Origin: Candidatus Margulisiibacteriota bacterium
GTDB lineage: Bacteria > Margulisbacteria > WOR-1 > XYC2-FULL-46-14 > JAHJBW01
Assembly: GCA_018813405.1 (NCBI GenBank)
Contig: JAHJBW010000192.1
Location: 1 to 12,247, forward strand
DNA: 12,247 bases
Direction of reading: 5' to 3'
The translations under genes were made by a program, and so were the position numbers. Each line of letters starts with the position of its first letter. The stretch's first letter is position 1. Below, in pieces: positions 1 through 5,409 of the stretch. The notes under the pieces were generated by a model. It saw only the letters and a program-made list of their open reading frames with translations, had not been told where the DNA came from and searched no databases.

Positions 1-21
1 AGGGGATAAACTCTAATTCCA

Positions 22-30
22 TGCTATAAT
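22..30 (+). promoter_or_regulatory. Extended -10 promoter of the glycosyltransferase gene
   Basis: TGCTATAAT matches an extended -10 element (TGn plus a perfect TATAAT). Only nine bases separate it from the ATG at 40, so transcription should start about 2-4 bases before the start codon or on it. No Shine-Dalgarno sequence lies in the gap, which points to a leaderless or near-leaderless mRNA. At the expected -35 position (about 2-7) there is no match to TTGACA; the extended -10 may compensate. Confidence 0.55.
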
Positions 31-39
31 TATACAACC

Positions 40-1323
40 ATGCGAAATATAATCATACTGATTTTGCTCTCGCTTGTGCTGTTCACCCTCAACCTTGGGG
101 CTTTTTCGCTGTGGCAGACCGACGAGGTCATCTATAGCAATTTGGCTAAAGAAATATTGCAATCCGGCGACTGGATCACCCTGCACCTGAACGGAGAACC
201 GTGGTTTATCCACCCGCCGCTCTTTATGTGGCTTACTGCGGCAACCGGTGCGCTCTTTGGGCTCTCAAATTTTATGGCGCGGCTGTGGTGCGCTATCTTT
301 GGTCTTATCGGGGTGCTCACCCTCTATCAGTTGGGCAAGCTATTCTATAATGAAAGGGTAGGGTTCTATTCAGGACTTATCCTGGCCACGACCTTCCAGT
401 GGATCATGCAGGCCCGCCTGGCCATCTTTGACCCGCCGCTGGCCGCCCTTATGCTTTTGGCGGTATACTTTTTCTTTGTCGGCTACAAACTCAAAAAGCC
501 GCGGGCCTACTGGTGGTTCTATGTCTTCCTGGGGCTGGCAGTGTTGATGAAAGGCCCCATAGGGATACTGTTGCCATTGCTCATTATAGGCTTCTATGCC
601 CTTTTGACAGGAGAGCTGCTCAACATGTTCGTTGAATGCCATCCTATCGTTGGCATGATGGTCGCCTGCGCCATAGGTGGGTCATGGTACCTGATCGAAT
701 GGCTCATACACGGGCAGATATTTGTGGACAGGGTCATTGGCTATTATACCGTCAACCGTTTTCTGGGAGTGGTCGAGACCCACACAGGACCGGTCGTCTA
801 TTATGTGCCGGTCATCCTGATCGGTTTCTTGCCCTGGACGGCTTTTCTTTTCGAGGGCATCTATGATCTGTGGAAGGATAAAAAAGTCAGAGAGAACCTG
901 TTCGTTTTCCTTTGGGTCTTCGTGGCCTTTCTTTTCTTCTCACTTGCCAGGACCAAGCTTCCCGGCTACATACTTTCTCTTTATCCTTTCCTGGCGCTTG
1001 CGGCGGGCAAGCTCCTTGATAAAAAAGAAAGGATCGACGTATCTTTCTATATCATGATCTTTATATCCCTCTTTTTGCTGGTGCTGGTATTTCCGCTCTC
1101 CAATCCGATGATCCTTAACGAACACGCGCGGTTGGGGCTGGCTCTGCTTCCCCTGGTGTTGATGATGGGGGTGGGGGGCCTGTTAGCCAGCGTGGTCTAC
1201 TTTATCACCAAGCGCAAGGATTATCCCGTCTACATACTTGTTACCTCCATGGTGGTCTTTTTGCTCATCTTTGCCTATTACTCAACCCCAATAATTGAAG
1301 AGTTTAAAGCTGGCTGGGGATAA
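40..1323 (+). CDS. ArnT/PMT-type membrane glycosyltransferase (GT39/GT83-like)
   Basis: A 427-residue polytopic membrane protein of the dolichyl-phosphate-mannosyltransferase / ArnT class. These enzymes move a sugar from a polyprenyl-phosphate donor onto lipid A, protein or another envelope acceptor on the outer face of the inner membrane. After the first membrane segment comes the acidic motif TDEVIYSNLAKEIL (D28, E29), then GDW, then HPPLFMW in place of the family's usual KPPL. RLAIFDPP, VLMKGPIG and RTKLPGYILSLYPFLALA follow, all family landmarks, along with about ten hydrophobic helices. It is shorter than ArnT (about 550), mainly because the C-terminal periplasmic part is reduced. The ATG at 40 is chosen because it opens a signal-anchor helix right after a strong -10. 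Its TAA is followed nine bases later by the ATPase gene in the same frame. The acceptor cannot be told from sequence. Confidence 0.88.
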   Translation: MRNIIILILLSLVLFTLNLGAFSLWQTDEVIYSNLAKEILQSGDWITLHLNGEPWFIHPPLFMWLTAATGALFGLSNFMARLWCAIFGLIGVLTLYQLGKLFYNERVGFYSGLILATTFQWIMQARLAIFDPPLAALMLLAVYFFFVGYKLKKPRAYWWFYVFLGLAVLMKGPIGILLPLLIIGFYALLTGELLNMFVECHPIVGMMVACAIGGSWYLIEWLIHGQIFVDRVIGYYTVNRFLGVVETHTGPVVYYVPVILIGFLPWTAFLFEGIYDLWKDKKVRENLFVFLWVFVAFLFFSLARTKLPGYILSLYPFLALAAGKLLDKKERIDVSFYIMIFISLFLLVLVFPLSNPMILNEHARLGLALLPLVLMMGVGGLLASVVYFITKRKDYPVYILVTSMVVFLLIFAYYSTPIIEEFKAGWG

Positions 1324-1332
1324 TGCCTGAAT

Positions 1333-2211
1333 ATGAAGGATATTGTAGATCAGCTTAATGGCATTATAGACGAAGGTATTCGCCTGCGTGCCTCGGATAT
1401 CCATATTGAACCGCGCGACAAGTTTGTGTCTATCCGTTATCGCGTGGATGGTACGCTTCAGTATGGCCCTCGCCTGGACAAAGACGCCCAGGCCCCGCTT
1501 GTCTCGCGCATCAAGGTAATGGTGGGGCTTGATATTGCCGAGTCCCGCCTGCCCCAGGATGGCAGAGGAAAGCATTCTGGCGTCGACCTGCGCATATCCA
1601 CCATTCCCACGCTCTTCGGAGAGAAGATCGTCATTCGCCTGCTGGAATTTAACAGAACTCTCCTGCCTTTGAGCGAGCTGGGCATGACAGAGGGCCAACT
1701 CGATCATTATCGAAGGATGATAGCTTCACATTCCGGCATCATACTGGTGACTGGTCCCACAGGGTCGGGCAAAACAACAACTCTTTATGCCACGCTCAAA
1801 GAATTGAATTACAAGGAAAAAAATATCACTACCATCGAGGACCCTGTCGAATATCAGCTCTTTGGCATCAATCAGATACAGGTGAATTATAAGACCGGCC
1901 TTACCTTTGCCCGCGGCCTGCGTTCCATATTGCGCCAGGACCCGGACATTATACTGGTGGGCGAGATACGCGACCTGGAGACGGCGCAGATAGCCCTGCG
2001 GGCGGCCCTTACAGGGCACCTGGTCTTTTCAACCCTGCACACCAACGACGCGGAGTCCACCGTTACAAGGCTGGTTGAGATGGGAATAGAAGAATATCTG
2101 GTCAGCGCGACGCTGGTAGGCGTGGTGGCGCAGATGCTCCGTAAAAAGCCAGGCGGCGGCAGGACCGGTGTTTTTAGTCTTTTGAGCGGGCCGAAGGCAT
2201 TATCTTCATGA
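1333..2211 (+). CDS. GspE/PilB-family ATPase core, short at both ends
   Basis: A 292-residue type II secretion / type IV pilus assembly ATPase core. It opens in the N2 domain (ASDIHIEP at 20-27, IRYRVDGTLQ) and so lacks the N1 domain that GspE and PilB carry. The motor is intact: Walker A GPTGSGKT (141-148), Asp box TTIEDPVEYQ (166-175), Walker B DPDIILVGEIRD with E211, and His box HLVFSTLHTND. In GspE a four-cysteine zinc loop follows AQRL; here AQMLRKKPGGGRTGVFSLL runs straight through without it, and the protein stops about ten residues later, without the usual 60 or so C-terminal residues. Full-length relatives have about 550 residues. PilT also lacks N1 and the zinc loop, but the ASDIHIEP and GRTGVF signatures favour the GspE/PilB branch. 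No pilin, GspF or prepilin peptidase gene is nearby. It could be a working compact motor or a remnant. Its last 38 bases overlap a convergent gene. Confidence 0.85.
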   Translation: MKDIVDQLNGIIDEGIRLRASDIHIEPRDKFVSIRYRVDGTLQYGPRLDKDAQAPLVSRIKVMVGLDIAESRLPQDGRGKHSGVDLRISTIPTLFGEKIVIRLLEFNRTLLPLSELGMTEGQLDHYRRMIASHSGIILVTGPTGSGKTTTLYATLKELNYKEKNITTIEDPVEYQLFGINQIQVNYKTGLTFARGLRSILRQDPDIILVGEIRDLETAQIALRAALTGHLVFSTLHTNDAESTVTRLVEMGIEEYLVSATLVGVVAQMLRKKPGGGRTGVFSLLSGPKALSS

Positions 2212-2422
2212 ACATTTTGGCCATGGAAATGATGCGCTCAAAAAGCCTGGGGACCGCGGTGTCTAAAGTGATCACCCTGCTACGGTGGCATTTTTTGCAG
2301 ATAGCGTACTTGATCTTGTTGGGGTTGCAGGAGTCTTTCTTGTAAAATATACACTGTTTTTCCGGTGTATACTGGAAGGTAGTGATCTTTCTTTCTTTTA
2401 TTTCGTCAAGGGCAACTGGCAT
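2174..2422 (-). CDS. Small four-cysteine (zinc-ribbon-like) protein, unknown function
   Basis: An 82-residue protein that I do not recognise. Four cysteines at 24, 32, 42 and 45 (C-x7-C-x9-C-x2-C, ending CKKCHR) suggest a small metal-binding knuckle. The C-terminal half (about 52-78) is basic and amphipathic (RLFERIISMAKMFMKIM), possibly for nucleic-acid or membrane contact. I treat it as a real gene because the start is preceded by AAGGAGGA with seven bases between AGGAGG and the ATG, the best ribosome binding site in the window, and because a well-spaced sigma-70-type promoter lies upstream. It is divergent from the 2617 gene, and its end lies inside the 3' end of the ATPase gene, on the opposite strand. 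A regulator or a small partner of the neighbouring gene are possibilities; neither is shown by the sequence. Confidence 0.75.
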   Translation of the reverse strand: MPVALDEIKERKITTFQYTPEKQCIFYKKDSCNPNKIKYAICKKCHRSRVITLDTAVPRLFERIISMAKMFMKIMPSARSKD

Positions 2423-2427
2423 CGTAG

Positions 2428-2437
2428 TTCCTCCTTA
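2428..2437 (-). promoter_or_regulatory. Strong Shine-Dalgarno site of the four-cysteine protein
   Basis: On the minus strand this reads TAAGGAGGAA, a near-perfect complement of the 16S 3' end, and AGGAGG sits seven bases before the ATG at 2422. It fixes the start codon and is the main reason to accept this short reading frame as a gene. Several neighbouring genes have no such site. Confidence 0.85.
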
Positions 2438-2469
2438 AGCAAAATTGGCAAAAAACATAAATCTAAATT

Positions 2470-2498
2470 ATCTTACCTTTTTATAGCCGCTTTGTCTA
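2470..2498 (-). promoter_or_regulatory. Sigma-70-type promoter for the four-cysteine protein
   Basis: On the minus strand, TAGACA (2498-2493, 5 of 6 to TTGACA) is followed after exactly 17 bases by TAAGAT (2475-2470, 4 of 6 to TATAAT). The predicted start of transcription is near 2463, giving a 5' leader of about 40 bases that contains the strong ribosome binding site. Confidence 0.6.
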
Positions 2499-2528
2499 TC
2501 CACTTTATTATCGTGCGGAATTCTAAAT

Positions 2529-2554
2529 AATTTCACTATAAATAAAGTGAAATT
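2529..2554. repeat. Perfect 9-bp inverted repeat, candidate operator
   Basis: AATTTCACT (2529-2537) and AGTGAAATT (2546-2554) form a perfect 9-bp inverted repeat around an 8-base AT spacer. The overlapping string AATAAAGTG (2541-2549) occurs again in opposite orientation as CACTTTATT (2501-2509), directly upstream of the minus-strand -35 box. A dyad placed between two divergent promoters is the usual layout of a repressor or activator site controlling both. There is no T-run, and the stem is AT-rich, so it is not a terminator. Confidence 0.55.
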
Positions 2555-2585
2555 TATGCAAACATGTACGGATAAAAAATTAAGG

Positions 2586-2607
2586 TATATTAGATTTTAG
2601 AAAGGGG
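2586..2607 (+). promoter_or_regulatory. -10-like box and ribosome binding site of the 237-residue gene
   Basis: TATATT (2586-2591, 5 of 6 to TATAAT) is followed by AGGGG (2603-2607), which ends nine bases before the ATG at 2617. I see no good -35 hexamer at 17 bases, which would fit a promoter needing an activator bound at the upstream dyad. The ribosome binding site is convincing; the promoter is only a candidate. Confidence 0.45.
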
Positions 2608-2616
2608 AAATCGCAT

Positions 2617-3330
2617 ATGAAAATATCAGTACCAGGGCAGGCCACAGTAAGAATTCGAGGGCAATGGAAGCCTTTAACAACAACCAGGGGAGAAGCCGAT
2701 AGGATCAAAGCGCGGGGAATTAGATGCTTATCAAGGCTTTTTACCGCCGATCATTCTGTCGCGATCGAGGGCGGAATGATGATGAAAGGCCTTATGTCCA
2801 CTCAAACCCTTAAAGTAGTGCTTTCCAGCATGCGGGCCACAGTTGAGGCGCAGCTGAGATATGCCAAAACTTTCCAGGGACCAGCGCTTACAAGAGAGAT
2901 AAGAAAAGAAATAGAAATATGCGAGAGAAGACGCATGATTATTGAAGATGCGATCTGTTTCGCAGGAAGCTTGAAAAGTGAGATCGCTAAAGGTCTCAAT
3001 CCTCGAGAACTAGCACTTCTGGTAGATTTTGTTGACAGCTTAGCTTTTCCGAAACCCTGGCAGGGGAATATCCGTTTGCCCGAGGTAGAAGAGCTTGGGA
3101 CAGCCTATGAAAAAGGTGACATCATTTTACACCCAACGGGTGAGTTCATAGACGAAACATATGGCAGCAACTGTGTTTATGTTTCTTTTTCCGGAGTTCC
3201 GGGACAAAACTTTCTGGGCGAAGAGATCCTGCGCAATGACTTACTGGAAATAAGGCGCGACAGCGTGGCCGAGACATGCAGAGTGCCGGAGGTCGGCTTC
3301 AGGCTTGTTCTTTCCAGGGCCGCCGGATAG
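2617..3330 (+). CDS. Hypothetical protein, 237 residues
   Basis: I do not recognise this family. It is a soluble-looking protein with no signal peptide or membrane segment. The N-terminus (1-35) is basic (ISVPGQATVRIRG, RGEADRIKARGIR). A long mostly helical middle (about 62-140) is rich in charged residues and includes the acidic/basic stretch TREIRKEIEICERRR (92-106), which could form a coiled coil. The C-terminal part (about 145-237) looks more beta-rich, with turns such as HPTGEFIDETYGSNC. The start is supported by an AGGGG site nine bases upstream. Its codon use is more AT-rich than that of the flanking acyltransferase. It is divergent from the four-cysteine gene and may share its regulation. 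No catalytic motif stands out, so no function is proposed. Confidence 0.75.
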   Translation: MKISVPGQATVRIRGQWKPLTTTRGEADRIKARGIRCLSRLFTADHSVAIEGGMMMKGLMSTQTLKVVLSSMRATVEAQLRYAKTFQGPALTREIRKEIEICERRRMIIEDAICFAGSLKSEIAKGLNPRELALLVDFVDSLAFPKPWQGNIRLPEVEELGTAYEKGDIILHPTGEFIDETYGSNCVYVSFSGVPGQNFLGEEILRNDLLEIRRDSVAETCRVPEVGFRLVLSRAAG

Positions 3331-3345
3331 CTTGCTTTTTTATTT

Positions 3346-3366
3346 TATAAGTTTTATCCTTATAAT
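3346..3366 (+). promoter_or_regulatory. Candidate promoter boxes just upstream of the acyltransferase
   Basis: Two -10-like boxes lie in an AT-rich stretch: TATAAG (3346-3351) and a perfect TATAAT (3361-3366) that touches the GTG at 3367. If the first is used, the leader would be about ten bases without a Shine-Dalgarno site. If the second is used, transcription would begin inside the annotated frame and translation would need a later start such as TTG at 3385. No -35 match is evident for either. Confidence 0.3.
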
Positions 3367-4068
3367 GTGAAAGTCGTAAGAAGCTTGCTCTTCTATCTTT
3401 TTGTGGTCTTTAGTTTTCCTGTGGGAAGCGCCCTGACCTGCCTTGCCTCGCTGGCCGTAAAGCCCGCCAGCAAAGCCTTTCGTTTTGTCGCCAGCCGCTG
3501 GTCAAGACTGTTGGTACTGATAAGCGGCGTTAAGATCACTGTTAGCGGCAAAGAAAACGTCCCCCGCGGCGAAGCCGTGATCTTTGTCTCAAACCATCAG
3601 GGCGCGGCCGATATCCCCATCCTGCTGGCTTCGATCCCGGTCCTCTTTCGCTTTATCATCAAAAAAGAGCTGTTCAAAATACCGTTCTTTGGCTGGTACC
3701 TTAGAAAAGCCGACTACCTGTGCGTTGACCGCGGCGCGGCGGACAAGGCTCATAGCTTCATGAGCGAAGCCGTCAACCTTCTCAAGGCCGGACAAGATCT
3801 GCTGATCTTTCCCGAAGGCACGCGCAGCCGCGACGGTAAACTTGGCGAGTTCAAAAGGGGAAGTTTACTTTTGGCCTTCAAGGCCAAAGTAAAGATCGTT
3901 CCTGTGGCCGTTTCGGGCAGTTTTGACGTGTTCAAGGGCGGATCGCTGTTGGTGAACGCTGTTCCTGTCAGGGTGTCCATCGGCAAGCCTATTTCGCTGG
4001 AAAAATACGGAAGCAAGTTCGATAAGGCCTTAGAAGATGTGAGGTCAGCTATCGAGAGAATGCTTTAA
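3367..4068 (+). CDS. plsC: 1-acyl-sn-glycerol-3-phosphate acyltransferase (PlsC family)
   Basis: A 233-residue lysophosphatidate acyltransferase, which adds the second acyl chain to make phosphatidic acid at the cytoplasmic face of the inner membrane. All four family blocks are present: motif I NHQGAAD (H77 and D82 of the HX4D pair), block II KKELFKIPFFGWYL (99-112), block III FPEGTRSR (148-155) and block IV VPVAVSG (178-184). A hydrophobic segment at about 7-30 would anchor it in the membrane. Length is normal for PlsC. The start is uncertain: GTG at 3367 has no ribosome binding site and abuts a TATAAT box, but it gives a typical N-terminus. The last 24 bases overlap the 3' end of radA on the opposite strand. 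Other members of the family acylate different lysolipids, so the exact acceptor is inferred. Confidence 0.88.
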   Translation: MKVVRSLLFYLFVVFSFPVGSALTCLASLAVKPASKAFRFVASRWSRLLVLISGVKITVSGKENVPRGEAVIFVSNHQGAADIPILLASIPVLFRFIIKKELFKIPFFGWYLRKADYLCVDRGAADKAHSFMSEAVNLLKAGQDLLIFPEGTRSRDGKLGEFKRGSLLLAFKAKVKIVPVAVSGSFDVFKGGSLLVNAVPVRVSIGKPISLEKYGSKFDKALEDVRSAIERML

Positions 4069-5406
4069 AGCTTCGCTGATATTGGAAACAGCGGCGATCT
4101 TCAGTTTTGATCCCTTTATTTGTTTTAGGTTGCCCACAGGGATCATGGCTACTTCAAAGCCCAGCTTTTCGGCCTCGGCCATTCTTAATTCAATTTGATT
4201 GACCGCCCTTATTTCTCCGGCCAAACCGATCTCGCCGACCAGTAAGGTTTTCTCTTTTACCGGCTGGTTTTTGACGCAGGAGGCAATGGCCGCGGCCATG
4301 GGCAGGTCCGCCGCCGGCTCATCAACGCTAACCCCGCCGGCAACGTTGATGTAAATATCAGATGACGAAAGAGATATGCGGGCTCTGCGCTCAAGCACCG
4401 CGATTACCATGGCGGCGCGGTTGTAATCTACTCCCACCACCGCTCTTCTGGGAGCCACCAGTTTGCTTGGCGAGACCAGCGCCTGGATCTCCAGAAGAAG
4501 AGGACGCGTTCCTTCGAGCACGGCGGTTACCGCGGAACCGGAAACTCCCTGCGGACGCTCAGAAAGAAAAACTTCGGAAGGGTTGAGCACGGCTTGAAGC
4601 CCGTTCTCTTTCATTTCAAAAATGCCGACCTCTGAAATAGAGCCAAAACGGTTCTTGACACCCCTAAGCAAACGGTATTGCTTGTGCTGGTCGCCTTCAA
4701 AATAGAGTACCGCGTCTACAATGTGCTCCAGCAGGCGGGGGCCGGCGATATTCCCTTCTTTGGTAACATGACCCACGATAAATATCGGTATGTGAGTGGT
4801 CTTGGCTATCCTTACCAGATAAGCCGCGCACTCTCTGACCTGCGATACCGATCCGGCGGTACTGGTTATATCTTCGCGGAACATGGTTTGAATGGAATCT
4901 ATGATGACCACGCCCGGTTTTACATTTTCAATGGCGGATTCAATGGCGAACAGATTGGTCTCGGGGAGCAGTTGAAGTGTCTTGGAGAGCGTTCCCAGCC
5001 GTTCCGCCCGCATCCTGATCTGTCTGGCCGATTCCTCGCCGGATACATAGAGCACCGGCATTTTAAGCGAGTTGGCGGTCTGCAGCATGAGGGTTGACTT
5101 GCCTATCCCGGGGTCTCCTCCTACCAGCACCACCGCTCCCGGCACAACCCCTCCACCCAGCACGCGGTCAAGCTCATCCAACCCCGTCGATATCCTCTCT
5201 TCACTACTAAAATCAATTTTATTTATTGGAGTTGGTTGTTGGGATTTGTTTTGAGTTTTAAATTTTGAGCTTTGAGTTTCCTGTGAAGCAGAGTATTTTT
5301 CTTCTGACAGTGTATTCCACTCTTCACAGGCAGGGCACTGTCCAGACCAGCGGGGAAAGTCCTGTCCGCACGATTGGCAAAAAAAGCGGGTCTCTAGTTT
5401 TGGCAT
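4045..5406 (-). CDS. radA: DNA repair protein RadA (Sms), branch-migration ATPase
   Basis: RadA drives branch migration of recombination intermediates alongside RecA. This 453-residue copy has every domain in order: an N-terminal zinc finger with C10, C13, C24 and C27 (CxxC-x10-CxxC), a RecA-like ATPase with Walker A GGDPGIGKST (96-105) and Walker B VVIID (166-170), the RadA signature KNRFG (251-255), and a C-terminal Lon-protease-like domain (about 275-450). Length is normal. The linker between zinc finger and ATPase (about 36-62, SSKFKTQNKSQQ) is encoded by an unusual A/C-rich tract, described separately. The ATG lies three bases after the clpC stop (TAG CAT ATG) with no ribosome binding site of its own, so it is probably translated by coupling from clpC. 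The 3' end overlaps plsC. Confidence 0.96.
   Translation of the reverse strand: MPKLETRFFCQSCGQDFPRWSGQCPACEEWNTLSEEKYSASQETQSSKFKTQNKSQQPTPINKIDFSSEERISTGLDELDRVLGGGVVPGAVVLVGGDPGIGKSTLMLQTANSLKMPVLYVSGEESARQIRMRAERLGTLSKTLQLLPETNLFAIESAIENVKPGVVIIDSIQTMFREDITSTAGSVSQVRECAAYLVRIAKTTHIPIFIVGHVTKEGNIAGPRLLEHIVDAVLYFEGDQHKQYRLLRGVKNRFGSISEVGIFEMKENGLQAVLNPSEVFLSERPQGVSGSAVTAVLEGTRPLLLEIQALVSPSKLVAPRRAVVGVDYNRAAMVIAVLERRARISLSSSDIYINVAGGVSVDEPAADLPMAAAIASCVKNQPVKEKTLLVGEIGLAGEIRAVNQIELRMAEAEKLGFEVAMIPVGNLKQIKGSKLKIAAVSNISEALKHSLDS
5215..5279 (-). repeat. A/C-rich degenerate repeat tract inside the radA linker
   Basis: On the plus strand, these 65 bases contain a single C (5270), so the coding strand is almost free of G. 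It is built from variants of an ACTCAAA / GCTCAAAAT unit followed by AACAA/AACTCC-like words. It encodes the low-complexity linker around SSKFKTQNKSQQPTPINK between the zinc finger and the ATPase core, a place where extra residues are tolerated. The composition is unlike the rest of radA. Similar short A/C-rich unit repeats are scattered in some bacterial genomes; whether this is such a dispersed family needs a genome-wide count. Confidence 0.5.
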
Positions 5407-5409
5407 ATG

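Larger units (their letters stand above)
2423..2616. other. AT-rich divergent intergenic control region
   Basis: This 194-bp gap separates two outward-reading genes and is clearly richer in A+T than the coding DNA around it. It holds the promoter of the minus-strand gene, an inverted repeat between the two genes, and a -10-like box plus ribosome binding site for the plus-strand gene. No further open frame or RNA gene is apparent. Confidence 0.75.

Noticed and set aside
1282..1707. Minus-strand open frame of 141 codons across the glycosyltransferase/ATPase junction
   Set aside because: It lies antisense to two clear genes, has no ribosome binding site, and its protein shows no family features.
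2208..2345. Plus-strand 45-codon frame starting MNILAMEMM after the ATPase stop
   Set aside because: It does not resemble the missing ATPase C-terminus and is antisense to the better supported four-cysteine gene.
3315..3350. Possible terminator after the 237-residue gene (T-rich run after GC-rich sequence)
   Set aside because: The GC-rich bases before the T-run do not pair into a stem of useful length.
4075..4096. Short hairpin CGCTG/CAGCG near the end of radA
   Set aside because: Only five base pairs, within coding sequence and without a T-run.
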